Source: Bacillota bacterium
GTDB lineage: Bacteria > Bacillota > Desulfitobacteriia > Desulfitobacteriales > JAJXUE01
Assembly: GCA_021783135.1 (NCBI GenBank)
Contig: JAJXUE010000005.1
Location: forward strand, 44,030 to 108,029
Direction: 5' to 3'
Length of the DNA: 64,000 nt
The position numbers were made by a program, and so were the translations under genes. Every line of letters begins with the position of its first letter. The stretch's first letter is position 1. Of this stretch, positions 1 to 8,949 are shown piece after piece. The notes below the pieces were generated by a model. The model did no database searches, had not been told where the DNA came from, and was given only the letters and a program-made list of their open reading frames with translations.

Positions 1-22
1 TAGTGAAACTGGAGTGTAATGC

Positions 23-364
23 ATGGAAGAGTATTTGGCCAAGCTTAAAGAGTATCTGAACATGGAAACCGAGCTCCCCTTTGCAGAATTTGCTGCTTTC
101 TTCGAAGAATTTACGGCCTTTTTGGGAGCCAATTATGAACAGTTCGACCAAACTACGAGCCTTAACGCGCGGTTTGTTGCCTCTATTTTGGAGGCGAACA
201 GTCAAGAAAGGGCAAAACGTAAGACACCTGAGACTAAGCGCTTCAAAAAGATGGCGCAAAAAAGCCGTATCTGGTTGGATGCCATGAACTATCGTCTGCT
301 CAAGTCCGGAATGAGCCAGGCGCAGATCGATAAGGCCAATGCTGAAATAAGCGATGCAATGTGA
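23..364 (+). CDS. Hypothetical protein, 113 aa, function unknown
   Basis: I do not recognise this protein. It is predicted cytoplasmic, with no signal peptide or membrane segment, and mostly alpha-helical. The first 40 residues are acidic and aromatic-rich (EFAAFFEEFTAFL), followed by a Lys/Arg-rich stretch near residues 62-80 (RAKRKTPETKRFKKM). There is no Cys or metal motif. The ATG at 23 is preceded by GGAG at about position 11, a fair ribosome binding site. A strong hairpin follows directly, so this is the last gene of its transcript, and what lies upstream is outside the window. The reading frame is likely real given start, length and terminator. Confidence 0.7.
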   Translation: MEEYLAKLKEYLNMETELPFAEFAAFFEEFTAFLGANYEQFDQTTSLNARFVASILEANSQERAKRKTPETKRFKKMAQKSRIWLDAMNYRLLKSGMSQAQIDKANAEISDAM

Positions 365-370
365 TTTAAT

Positions 371-418
371 AATCAAAAAGGAGTGTTAATTCGTGAGAAT
401 TAGCACTCCTTTTTGATT
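371..418. terminator. Bidirectional intrinsic terminator, 22-bp stem
   Basis: Arms 371-392 and 397-418 pair over 22 positions with one G-U wobble around a 4-nt GTGA loop. A-run and T-run flanks let it work on both strands. It separates the converging genes at 23-364 (+) and 442-1350 (-). Confidence 0.9.
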
Positions 419-441
419 ATTCATAACTGCTGTGCTCCATG

Positions 442-1350
442 CTAGTTAGTTACTGATTGGCCTCGAATAATTTGTAGCAGATCCGGTGGTAAGGGTGCAG
501 TGAAGCATACCTTCTGTTTGGTGCGAGGATGAACAAACCCGAACTTGAAGGAATGGAGAGCTTGCCGTTTAAGGTGAGAGACTGTGCCGCCGTATAGTGT
601 GTCGCCCAACAATGGATGACCAATGTAGCTAAGGTGGACTCTGATTTGATGGGTGCGACCGGTCGTAAGACGCAGCTTGAGTAAAGATATGTCCTGGTAA
701 GTGCGGATAACCTCATAGTGTGTGATTGCACTCTGACCAGTGTCGGCGACGCAGCGCGCAATAATGCTCTTAGGGTCGCGTGCAATCGGAGCGTCGATTG
801 TACCCTTTAGAGGAGTTAAGTGCTCTTGCACCAAACCAAGGTATACCCGGTCCACACAATGCTCGCTTAGCTGCTTGTAGAGGGCCTGATGCGCAAACTG
901 ATTTTTGCCGACGACAACTACGCCGGAGGTGTAGCGATCGATGCGGTGAATGGGTCTGAACTTGCTGGCAATACCCTGTTGCTGCCACCTGTACATAACA
1001 CCGTTTGCCAAAGTGCCGGAGTTATGTACGCCAACTGGATGAACCAGAATACCGGGCGGCTTATTTAAAACCAGAAAGTCTGCATCTTCAAAGATGACAT
1101 TTAGATCCATAGCCTCAGGCACAATAGCGCTGGTCTCATCAAATACAAGATCTACACTAATCAAATCACCTGCTTGCGCGAACTGAGTCAAATAGACTGC
1201 CTGCTCGTTCAGTTTTACCCGATTATTCTCTCGGAGACGTTGAATTAAGGCGCGGGAAAGGCCAAGTCGGCTAGCCAGTAGCTGGCGAATTCTGCGACCT
1301 GCATCAGCCGGAAGTACTTCATACATGAGTTTTTCGCCGGAGGCTAACAT
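442..1350 (-). CDS. RluA/RluD-family RNA pseudouridine synthase
   Basis: Isomerises uridine to pseudouridine in rRNA or tRNA. An S4-like RNA-binding domain spans about residues 17-70 (RQLLASRLGLSRALIQRL). The catalytic domain follows, with the signature HRIDRYTSG at 135-143, where Asp138 is the expected catalytic residue. The usual motif is HRLDxxTSG, so Tyr140 is a mild variation. LNKPPG, GRTHQIRVHL and HPLLGDTLYG are also present. At 302 aa it has normal family length. The start at 1350 has only a weak upstream GGATG; a second in-frame ATG lies eight codons in. An 11-bp direct repeat sits immediately upstream. The exact target base cannot be read from sequence, so no rlu letter is given. 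Confidence 0.93.
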   Translation of the reverse strand: MLASGEKLMYEVLPADAGRRIRQLLASRLGLSRALIQRLRENNRVKLNEQAVYLTQFAQAGDLISVDLVFDETSAIVPEAMDLNVIFEDADFLVLNKPPGILVHPVGVHNSGTLANGVMYRWQQQGIASKFRPIHRIDRYTSGVVVVGKNQFAHQALYKQLSEHCVDRVYLGLVQEHLTPLKGTIDAPIARDPKSIIARCVADTGQSAITHYEVIRTYQDISLLKLRLTTGRTHQIRVHLSYIGHPLLGDTLYGGTVSHLKRQALHSFKFGFVHPRTKQKVCFTAPLPPDLLQIIRGQSVTN

Positions 1351-1444
1351 CTACTTTTCATCTACTTTTCATCCTAAACTTTGCGCTAAACTTTGCAGCA
1401 ATAGCACACTGACTTCGCGACACTCTGCTGTATAGCCTTTGGTA

Positions 1445-3046
1445 TTACTTTGTAACGGCAATAAATTGTCGGGCAAAATGGCGTGGCGATAGTGACTCAC
1501 CGGTGGCTTTGGTAAGCATTTCTGCCCATGGATAGCGGGCAGCCGGCGCAAAAATTCGGTCAATAAGGTATTGACCAAGGCCTGGATCGTTGACAGGCAA
1601 AGGGGAACCAAACTGTTTTTCCAGGGTAGTTTGCAATTGGGATGCCGTTAGGGCACCTAAAATATAGTTTTGATAGTATACAGGGGCGGTGGCAATATGA
1701 ATCTTAGCTGCCCAGTCCGGGGTCAGTCGGTCTGGCGGTCTTTGTACGAGCTGAAGTTCTTCAACTAAATCCCACCATAATTTATTCAAGTCTTGTTCCG
1801 GGTTTGCATACAGTGCTTGCTCAAAATAAACGACCACGAGGCCCCAACGCATAAAAATCAGCTGTCCGAGTGCTAACCTGTAAGTAAGCTTTTCCTCCAA
1901 TTGTGCTGCTTTATGTGGATCGAATTCGGCAATTTGTGTGAGCCAGTCAGGATTTGCCAGTTGCCGCTCCATCAGCATTGCGATAGCCTCAGTCGTAAAT
2001 GTGTGTGCAGGAGTGCGTAATAAAAAGGGAAGATCAGAGTCGTGGTAGAGATCATAGACACCGTGCCCCAATTCATGCAACAAGGTGCTCAACCAATATT
2101 CGTCATTACGCACATTACATAAAATACGAATGTCTCCGGCACGGTCAATGTCGGTACAATAAGCGTGCTGATTTTTACCGGGACGCTCGTATAGGTCACT
2201 ACGCGCTAAAATACTCGCTGTGTCAAGCCCAATTCCCGTATAGTATTTAGCGGCAAGGTCTGCGATGTTGGTGTTGGACAAGAAGTCGTCCAGACCCAAT
2301 TCATCTGTTGCGGGGACCTCTTGAAAGAAGGGGTCGCTGTAGTGCCAAGGCATCAGTTGATCAACGCCAAAGTGTTTTTTTAGTTTGGCGTCTTCCGCCT
2401 CTTTTAGTCTACGGAATGGGGTGTCGGTTAGTTGCTTTAATTCGGCTAAGGTCGTAAATAACCACTCCGGATCGATTTCCGAGAGGGTAAGTTCCATCTG
2501 TTGGTAATTAGAAAAATTTAGATCACGGGCAATGCGATTGCGTAATTTGACCAGCTCAATGACCTGCTCGGCAACCTCTACACCAATTTGTTTGCTCGCT
2601 TCCCAGGCATGCTGTCGTTTAAGATTGTCAGTCTCTACGCGTAGAATATGGTCAATTTCGTTATTGGTGACAGCTTGACCGCGGTAGGCAGCACGAAAGT
2701 TAGTGTAAGTGCTTTCCACTTCTGTCTCCATTTGTACCAAGCGGCTGATCAATGTCGGGTCTGTTTGGTTAGCCAAATACATGTTGTACAGTACATCCGC
2801 CTGACGCCGGAGAAGCGGTTCGTACGCAGCAGGGGAGCCCTTAATGCCTGCTAGAGTTTGAAAGTCCTCGCGGTTCGAGAGCAGGTGGAGGAGCTCCTCG
2901 CGTGCTCGGGCATATTCCTGTTCGTATTTAGCATCACCTGTGGTTGTGGCCAACCAGTAGGCCTGAGCCTCGGCCTTGGACAGGCGAGCGATTGTGGGAA
3001 TCCTTGCCGCCATAAAGTCAGTAAGTAGCGTAGGCAAATTCATCAC
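1445..3046 (-). CDS. Gluzincin metallopeptidase (M3/M2-like), 533 aa
   Basis: A zinc-dependent oligopeptidase, predicted cytoplasmic because no signal peptide is visible. The zinc motif HELGH lies at about residues 324-328, and a downstream Glu in TTEAIAM (about 353) fits the third ligand of gluzincins. The protein is otherwise helical, as in thimet oligopeptidase and ACE-like enzymes. I cannot decide between peptidase families M3 and M2. Start choice is open. The frame opens with GTG at 3046 and ATG at 3043, but the good Shine-Dalgarno AAAGGTGA overlaps both, which leaves the TTG at 3037 as the best-spaced start. It is followed by the pseudouridine synthase gene on the same strand after about 95 bp. 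Confidence 0.88.
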   Translation of the reverse strand: MMNLPTLLTDFMAARIPTIARLSKAEAQAYWLATTTGDAKYEQEYARAREELLHLLSNREDFQTLAGIKGSPAAYEPLLRRQADVLYNMYLANQTDPTLISRLVQMETEVESTYTNFRAAYRGQAVTNNEIDHILRVETDNLKRQHAWEASKQIGVEVAEQVIELVKLRNRIARDLNFSNYQQMELTLSEIDPEWLFTTLAELKQLTDTPFRRLKEAEDAKLKKHFGVDQLMPWHYSDPFFQEVPATDELGLDDFLSNTNIADLAAKYYTGIGLDTASILARSDLYERPGKNQHAYCTDIDRAGDIRILCNVRNDEYWLSTLLHELGHGVYDLYHDSDLPFLLRTPAHTFTTEAIAMLMERQLANPDWLTQIAEFDPHKAAQLEEKLTYRLALGQLIFMRWGLVVVYFEQALYANPEQDLNKLWWDLVEELQLVQRPPDRLTPDWAAKIHIATAPVYYQNYILGALTASQLQTTLEKQFGSPLPVNDPGLGQYLIDRIFAPAARYPWAEMLTKATGESLSPRHFARQFIAVTK

Positions 3047-3122
3047 CTTTTTCGTGCGTTTATAACTGTTGTAGCGTTCTAGGTTAAGCTGTTAATCCCT
3101 GCTTCTGATTTTAAGTTTATGG

Positions 3123-4877
3123 CTAATCAGTTGATTCGGCTTCAGGCGGAAAAACGCGGCGAATGAAAAACGCCAAGAGCAATGCCACAACTGTAATTCC
3201 GGTTGCCACTATGAAGGCATCATTAATACCATCTACGGCAGCCTGTTTCGCAACAATACCATAAACTGTCTGGACAGCTACTGCTGGACCGGCTTGAGGC
3301 GGGAAGCCTAAATTTTGGGCTAATGAGCTTAATTGGGTGGTGATGACAGGATTGGCAGCGCTGACTACATTGGAATAGTTAGCTAAGTGGATAGTCGTTC
3401 TAGTGCTCATAACGGTAACTAAGACGGCGGTGCCAAGGCTTCCCGCTACTTGCCGAACCGTATTGCGCATAGCTGTACCGTGACTGTTAAGCACGCGAGG
3501 TAGTTGGTTAAGTCCAGCTGCCATTAACGGCATTAGTAACAAGGACATACCGAAGGATCGGAAGATGTAAAGCGTGATAATATGGCTATACATGGTACCT
3601 AAGGTTAATTTGCTAAATTCCCAGGTGGTTAGCGTCATGACAACCAAACCTATGATAGATAAAAGACGTGCCCCAATACGGTCAAAGACAGCACCGGCAA
3701 TAGGTCCCATAAATCCCATAATCAGTGCGCCAGGAAGCAACAAAAAGCCAGATTGCAGGGCGGTAAAGTTACGGATGTTTTGTAAATAGATAGGCAAGAG
3801 CAGCATGCCGGCATACATGGACATATTTACGATCGCGCTAATGACCATGGTTAACGTAAACATATCATATTTAAATACTCTGAGTTCTAATAAAGGAACG
3901 GTAATGCGCAGCTCCCGCCTGACAAAAATGATTAGCGCCACCACACCGATGCCTAGGGCACTGAGCACGATATCGTTACCCCATCCCTTATTTCCGGCTT
4001 CACTCACGCCGTACAACAAGCCGCCAAAGCCTATCGTTGATAAAACAGCGCCAGATAAGTCGAATTTGGGAAAGCTACGGTCCAACACATTCTTCATCCA
4101 TATTGAAGCTAAGATCAAATCAAAAATGCCTATAGGAACCATGGCGTAAAACAGCAGGCGCCAGGTATAGGTTTCTACGACCCATCCCCCTACCGTTGGC
4201 CCTAATGCAGGTGCAAAAATCATGGCTATTCCCATAATTCCCATAGCCTTGCCCCGCGATTCCGGTGGAAAGATACTGAGGAAAACATTGGTCATAAGTG
4301 GCAGAAGTATACCTGAACCTACAGCTTGAATCACTCTGCCGGTGACTAATACGGCAAAGGTGGGGGATAAACCGCAAACAAAAGATCCAATTGAGAAGAA
4401 AAGCATAGCCACAATCAGGAGTTTACGGGTGCCGAAAGTCTCCATAAGAAAGGCACTGATGGGAATAAGCACCCCGTTTACCAGCATATAAGCGGTCACC
4501 AACCATTGGACTGTGCTGGCGGATACATTAAAATCCAGCATCTGGTGTGGAATCGCTACGTTGTCAATAGTTTGGTTTAAAATGGCGACAAATGCTCCCA
4601 GCATCAGCACTGTTACAATCTTAATTGTTTCTGATTTTGAAGGCCGCGCGGCCAGAATGGGCGTGGACGCGCGAGGCGGGGTAAGGGGGGAACTGATTGG
4701 TCCTGAGATGCTGGAAGTGGCCGAAGGCTCGACAAGTACAGACGCGTCTAAGGTAGGTTGTGACTCACTACCACTCGGTGTTTTTAGGACTGAGTTGCCC
4801 TTATTTGCGAACAGCAAGTTGACAACCACTAACACAACTATGGCGAATATCAGGTACCCAAACAGCAGTACAATCAT
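3123..4877 (-). CDS. DHA2-family MFS drug exporter (EmrB/QacA type)
   Basis: Proton-driven multidrug exporter of the 14-TM DHA2 family. The core begins near residue 85 with the family segment LNQTIDNVAIP and continues with WLVTAYML, RVIQAVGSG, PESRGKAMG and the motif-C-like ALGPTVGGW. It is unusual at the N-terminus: an additional hydrophobic segment (residues 2-24) is followed by a Ser/Pro/Thr-rich linker of about 55 residues before the normal first helix. The gene starts 2 bp after the stop of the adaptor gene, with a GAGGGAG ribosome site inside that gene, so the two are cotranscribed and probably work as a pair. Substrate unknown. Confidence 0.92.
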   Translation of the reverse strand: MIVLLFGYLIFAIVVLVVVNLLFANKGNSVLKTPSGSESQPTLDASVLVEPSATSSISGPISSPLTPPRASTPILAARPSKSETIKIVTVLMLGAFVAILNQTIDNVAIPHQMLDFNVSASTVQWLVTAYMLVNGVLIPISAFLMETFGTRKLLIVAMLFFSIGSFVCGLSPTFAVLVTGRVIQAVGSGILLPLMTNVFLSIFPPESRGKAMGIMGIAMIFAPALGPTVGGWVVETYTWRLLFYAMVPIGIFDLILASIWMKNVLDRSFPKFDLSGAVLSTIGFGGLLYGVSEAGNKGWGNDIVLSALGIGVVALIIFVRRELRITVPLLELRVFKYDMFTLTMVISAIVNMSMYAGMLLLPIYLQNIRNFTALQSGFLLLPGALIMGFMGPIAGAVFDRIGARLLSIIGLVVMTLTTWEFSKLTLGTMYSHIITLYIFRSFGMSLLLMPLMAAGLNQLPRVLNSHGTAMRNTVRQVAGSLGTAVLVTVMSTRTTIHLANYSNVVSAANPVITTQLSSLAQNLGFPPQAGPAVAVQTVYGIVAKQAAVDGINDAFIVATGITVVALLLAFFIRRVFPPEAESTD

Positions 4878-4879
4878 CT

Positions 4880-5551
4880 TTACTGCTCCCTCAGGTGAAT
4901 GCGCACGGAAGCACTCATGCCAGGCACCAAATTTACGCCTTGGTATCCATCCAGCGTAATGACAACAGGGATAACCTGCGTAACCTTGGTGTAGTTGGCA
5001 GTGGTATTTTGCTGCGGTAAGAGTGAAAACTGGGCAGCAGTGACCAGTCCGATTTGGCTAACCTTTCCGGTTAACGTTGTACCTGGGAAGGCGTCAAGGT
5101 ACACATCGACAGTTTGATTCTGTTTAAGATTGTTCATTTGTGTTTCATTGATGTTAGCACTTATCCATAGCTTGTCCATGGCATAGGCACGGGCTAGCGT
5201 GGTTCCGGTAGCAACAAAACTGTTTGTAACTGCGCTTTGCTGCACAATAGTCCCAGCCGCGGGAATTGTAACATTGATGCTGGTGGGAGTTGCGGCTACC
5301 TGTGGAACACCAGCTGACTGTATGGTTCCTATGGTTTGACCGGAGTTAAATTTGTTGCCGACTGCACCGCTCCACGCTGTAAGCTTCCCTGTCGTAGGGG
5401 AAATTACGGTGATAAGCTGACCATCAACTTGGGCATTATCCGTGGCGATGTAGTTGACTGACTGGTTATAATAATAAACAGCTGCGAACGCGCCTCCAAC
5501 TAGGACCACTAAGACTAGGACATTAACTAAAATTAGACGGCTAGGATTCAA
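4880..5551 (-). CDS. HlyD/EmrA-like membrane-fusion adaptor, short form
   Basis: Adaptor subunit expected to pair with the downstream DHA2 exporter. One N-terminal membrane anchor (about residues 7-27) is followed by a biotinyl-lipoyl-like half-motif (IATDNAQVDGQLITVISPTTGKL is the EmrA hallmark region, near residues 35-57) and a beta-barrel part with VYLDAFPGTTLTGKV. At 223 aa it is much shorter than EmrA (about 390 aa). The long coiled-coil hairpin that reaches toward an outer-membrane channel is missing, which suits a Gram-positive cell. ATG at 5551 is preceded by GAGG. No dedicated regulator gene lies beside it, so induction cannot be inferred. Confidence 0.9.
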   Translation of the reverse strand: MNPSRLILVNVLVLVVLVGGAFAAVYYYNQSVNYIATDNAQVDGQLITVISPTTGKLTAWSGAVGNKFNSGQTIGTIQSAGVPQVAATPTSINVTIPAAGTIVQQSAVTNSFVATGTTLARAYAMDKLWISANINETQMNNLKQNQTVDVYLDAFPGTTLTGKVSQIGLVTAAQFSLLPQQNTTANYTKVTQVIPVVITLDGYQGVNLVPGMSASVRIHLREQ

Positions 5552-5821
5552 AGCATTAACCTCCTCTAAACCGTAAGCGGATACACTTTAGTTGTTTTCT
5601 TGTTACAGCATAGTGTTTGAAGGGTTGCAAATCCTATGTTAGGAAATGTTAGGTAATTTCAGTTTTATGTGTAGAGTCAGGATATTAAAATGATTGCTAT
5701 ATTGAAAATAAACTCTATAATATTATGTAACCTTGTGAATATGCACTATCTGCTGGATGGATTAAAGATTACTCAGGTTTTAATGAAGTGAATTAATGAC
5801 GCGAATTAATGAGGTGAAGAG

Positions 5822-6652
5822 ATGAAACTGGACAGTATTTTGGAAATTGCGCCGCATCTACACCTATGGTACGACCAAGATATCACAGTTTTTGTAGTCG
5901 ACCCAGAAAAGGTTCTATTAGTAAGTATCGGAAATAGTTTGGATTTGGGTGTGCGCGAAGGTCAGCCGATGGAGATGTATCATAACTCGGGAGCGTACAA
6001 AGCATTAATTTCCGGTAAAAGGGTAATAACGCGTGTCAACGATCCGGCAGTCTTTAAGATCCCGTACGTGGCGATAGCCGCGCCAATAATTGATAATGGT
6101 GAAATAGTGGCCGCCCTGTCGATCACTATTTCAATTGAAAAGTACGACAGACTACTTAGATTGGGTGAGGATTTGATGGCTGCGATTCAACAAGTGTATG
6201 CTTCCGGGGAAAACCTGTCAGCGCAAAGTGAAGAATTGGCAGCTACAGCCCACAACATGGACAGTGAAACTGCTAATGTGCGGCAAGACATCAATCATAT
6301 CAACTCCATCGCTTCGGAAATAAAGAGTATTTCGGACCAATCTAATATTCTAGGTATTAACGCCTCTATTGAAGCAGCACGGGCCGGGGTCAAAGGTGCA
6401 GGCTTTAAGGTAGTAGCTGATGAGGTGCGCAAACTGGCCGAGCATTCTAAGGCTTCGGCCGTAAATATCGAAAGTGATTTACAAAAAGTGCAAGATTCGG
6501 TAGGCATTCTAATTGAGTCAGTCGGTCAGCTGGCTATGGTTAGTGAAGTGCAGGCAATAGGTGTTACCGAACTCACGCAAGCCTTAGCGCATATCAGCCA
6601 ACTGGCGGAACAACTCGTAGGAATGGGAAGTCAGGATATGGAACAAACCTAG
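5822..6652 (+). CDS. Soluble methyl-accepting chemotaxis-type receptor
   Basis: A chemoreceptor-type signalling protein with no transmembrane helix. Residues 1-110 form an alpha/beta sensor-like region ([15 protein letters not shown], then [19 protein letters not shown]) that resembles a small PAS/GAF-like or double-Cache-like fold; its ligand is unknown. Residues 125-276 form the coiled-coil signalling domain. The conserved hairpin tip covers about 165-205 and contains [15 protein letters not shown] and [13 protein letters not shown], the CheA/CheW contact region. The signalling part is short. ATG at 5822 follows GAGGTGAAGAG, a good ribosome site. It is monocistronic, with an intrinsic terminator downstream. 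No other chemotaxis gene is nearby. Confidence 0.9.
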   Translation: MKLDSILEIAPHLHLWYDQDITVFVVDPEKVLLVSIGNSLDLGVREGQPMEMYHNSGAYKALISGKRVITRVNDPAVFKIPYVAIAAPIIDNGEIVAALSITISIEKYDRLLRLGEDLMAAIQQVYASGENLSAQSEELAATAHNMDSETANVRQDINHINSIASEIKSISDQSNILGINASIEAARAGVKGAGFKVVADEVRKLAEHSKASAVNIESDLQKVQDSVGILIESVGQLAMVSEVQAIGVTELTQALAHISQLAEQLVGMGSQDMEQT

Positions 6653-6683
6653 ATGGTCATTTCGCTCACCGGTGTGCTAAATT

Positions 6684-6713
6684 AAAAACCCGTCGCAATT
6701 GCGGCGGGTTTTT
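6684..6713 (+). terminator. Intrinsic terminator after chemoreceptor gene
   Basis: An AAAAACCCG/CGGGTTTTT-type stem extends inward through GC pairs (CCCGTCGC and GCGGCGGG, with wobble). It ends in a T-run and lies about 30 bp after the stop codon at 6652. Confidence 0.88.
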
Positions 6714-6842
6714 CGTTGTAGATGCTGGCAAAGTACCATAAGTTGTCAATGCCGCAACAATTAGTTGCTTTCTGAGCATAGCTTTTAGGGAACTTGGTAA
6801 GCTATCCACAAGACATTTAGTCAAACGGAGTATAACTTTGCC

Positions 6843-6871
6843 TTGACAGATACGCAGATTAGCTCTATTCT
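6843..6871 (+). promoter_or_regulatory. Sigma-A-type promoter for abrB-like/ubiB operon
   Basis: TTGACA at 6843-6848 and TATTCT at 6866-6871 are separated by exactly 17 bp. The TTG start of the AbrB-like gene is about 50 bp downstream. Short AATCATA-type direct repeats lie between -10 and start. Confidence 0.65.
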
Positions 6872-6919
6872 TACTATATAAATCATACTAATCATATTTT
6901 TCATACATAGGAGGATGAT

Positions 6920-7255
6920 TTGTTGCATAAGCATGGTCTGGGCGGTCCGTTCGGTTCGCATGGGATGCATGGTCCTGGCAAATGTTATGGTTCTACGGTT
7001 GTGGGGGAACGTGGACAAGTGGTAATACCGGCCGATGCCCGCGACGAGTTGGGAATTCAGGCCGGGGAAAAGCTTGTGGTATTTGGTAACCCTAGACGGG
7101 GTATGGTCATTCTGCTTAAGGGCGACATCATGGCTCGTTTCACTGAGGTTTTGCTGAGCAAGTTTAGTTTTGTGGAAAAAATGTTTAAGGAATTTACTCC
7201 AGGCGACTTGGAGACCTTTGAGGATCAAGCACCAAGCGAGGAAAGGAAGGATTAG
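6920..7255 (+). CDS. AbrB/MazE/SpoVT-family DNA-binding protein
   Basis: Small transcription factor with a swapped-hairpin AbrB/SpoVT domain at about residues 25-60 (TVVGERGQVVIPADAR, then LGIQAGEKLVV). The N-terminal 20 residues are rich in His and Gly (HKHG, GSHGMHGPG), an unusual extension that could bind metal, although that is inference. The C-terminal half is helical and acidic. TTG at 6920 is used; AGGAGG lies at 6909-6914, and no ATG in this frame fits. The gene is 3 bp upstream of the UbiB-like kinase and likely cotranscribed with it. It may regulate its own operon. Confidence 0.9.
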   Translation: MLHKHGLGGPFGSHGMHGPGKCYGSTVVGERGQVVIPADARDELGIQAGEKLVVFGNPRRGMVILLKGDIMARFTEVLLSKFSFVEKMFKEFTPGDLETFEDQAPSEERKD

Positions 7256-7258
7256 GTT

Positions 7259-8929
7259 ATGTCCAGACTTTCCGACGCACGGCGATCTTGGTCGATTTTA
7301 AGACTCTTTGCCGGTTTTTTTCTGGAACTAGCTTGGTTTAAAGTGTGGCGTCGTTTTAAAAACGAACAACAAGTTCAATCTAGGCTACACAAAATATACA
7401 GCAGGCAAGCGGTGCGGTTTCGGGAAACAGCACTTAACTTGCAAGGACTTTTAATTAAACTCGGCCAATTTTTTAGCACGCGTGTTGACGTTTTGCCACC
7501 CGAATATACGAGCGAGCTAGCCCAGCTACAGGATGAAGTACCCTGTGTAGACTTTGCCAGTATTCGCTCGGTAATCGAAGCGGAACTGGGAAATATTAAT
7601 GAAATCTATCAGGCGGTAGACGCCGACCCGCTAGCTGCAGCATCGCTGGGACAGGTGCACAGAGGTCGTTTGCCGGGTGGAGAAGAAGTTGCCATTAAGG
7701 TTCTTAGACCCGGGGTAGATAAGATTATTGAGGTTGACCTCAACGCCTTTCGCGGTGTAATGTGGATGATTAAGATGTTTACGGACTGGGATAGAACCAT
7801 CGATTTGGATGATTTGTACAAAGACTTTTCCAGTACGTTGCGGGATGAACTCGACTATGCCAAAGAACTCGCTAATCTGCAGCGTTTTACCCAAAGTTTT
7901 GCCGGTGACTCCAAGATAACCGCCCCGGCCGTATACCCGCAATTTTGCAGTGCCCATGTTATCACCATGGAATATGTAACAGGCTTCAAGATCACGGATT
8001 ATGACTCCTTGCGTCGAGCCGGACTGGACTTTAAGGAGCTGGCCCTCACGCTGGTCAATGCTTACTTAAAACAGGTCTTGGTAGATGGTTTTTACCATGC
8101 TGATCCGCATCCTGGGAACCTTTTTGTGCAGCCTGACGGAGGCATTACCTTTATCGATTTTGGCATGGTGGGACGTATAACTCCGAAGGATAGGGCAGCG
8201 ATTCGTAAAATCATTGAGAGTGTAATTAGCGGCGATCCTGAAATAATGGTCGAAGGTCTCGTTGGTCTTGGGGTGATTCGGCCGCATGCCAATTTGGTTA
8301 CACTGCGCAAGGGTATTAATTTGATGTTATCGGAAATGCGTTCCGTTAGTTATGATGAACTGGGTAATCTTCATGTTGATAGTCTATTGGCGGAAATGCG
8401 TGAATTTATTTATTCACAACCCTTTCAGTTTCCGTCGCACTACACTTTCTTGGGGCGGGCGGTTGGAACTTTATCCGGCCTAGCAGCTGGGCTTGATCCC
8501 ACGCTAAATGTGCTTGAAATGCTTAAACCTTACGCGCAATATGTGTTAGGGGAGGAAAACGAGTCCTGGCTGGGCATCGTATGGGATAGGGCTAAAGTTG
8601 TAGGCGGGTCTCTCCTCAACATTCCGCCTCTGTTGGAAAAAACTTTGCATCAAGTGCGTAATGGTGAGGTTCAGGTAAAGACAGAGCTTGGTCCGTTGAC
8701 CAGAGGGATTCAATTTCAAGCTGTACTGGCCAATCGCCTAGTGTGGGCCATCCTATTAGCCACAGCGGCTGTGATCAGGACGATGTTCGTTTTGGCTGGG
8801 CATGCTGGGGAAGCCGTCGGTGCCACGTATGCGACCGTATTTTTCGCCCTGCTGCTTCTCCTTAATTTGCGCAAGCGGGCGGACAAACAACTCCGTTCAC
8901 CACATGGCAACCGGCATAACAATAACTAA
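7259..8929 (+). CDS. AarF/UbiB (ABC1) atypical kinase
   Basis: Membrane-associated member of the ABC1/ADCK/UbiB protein-kinase-like family, which binds ATP and is linked to isoprenoid-lipid or quinone metabolism. Visible are the family KxGQ motif (KLGQ, 67-70), the Ala-rich loop AAASLGQVH (126-134), the kinase Lys in VAIKVLRPG (147), HADPHPGN and DFGMVG. Two hydrophobic segments close the C-terminus (about 495-545). The length, 556 aa, is normal. It sits between the AbrB-like gene and a small His/Cys protein gene, and the three look like one operon. Its physiological substrate here is unknown. Confidence 0.94.
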   Translation: MSRLSDARRSWSILRLFAGFFLELAWFKVWRRFKNEQQVQSRLHKIYSRQAVRFRETALNLQGLLIKLGQFFSTRVDVLPPEYTSELAQLQDEVPCVDFASIRSVIEAELGNINEIYQAVDADPLAAASLGQVHRGRLPGGEEVAIKVLRPGVDKIIEVDLNAFRGVMWMIKMFTDWDRTIDLDDLYKDFSSTLRDELDYAKELANLQRFTQSFAGDSKITAPAVYPQFCSAHVITMEYVTGFKITDYDSLRRAGLDFKELALTLVNAYLKQVLVDGFYHADPHPGNLFVQPDGGITFIDFGMVGRITPKDRAAIRKIIESVISGDPEIMVEGLVGLGVIRPHANLVTLRKGINLMLSEMRSVSYDELGNLHVDSLLAEMREFIYSQPFQFPSHYTFLGRAVGTLSGLAAGLDPTLNVLEMLKPYAQYVLGEENESWLGIVWDRAKVVGGSLLNIPPLLEKTLHQVRNGEVQVKTELGPLTRGIQFQAVLANRLVWAILLATAAVIRTMFVLAGHAGEAVGATYATVFFALLLLLNLRKRADKQLRSPHGNRHNNN

Positions 8930-8949
8930 AAAGTAAAGGAGCTAATGGT

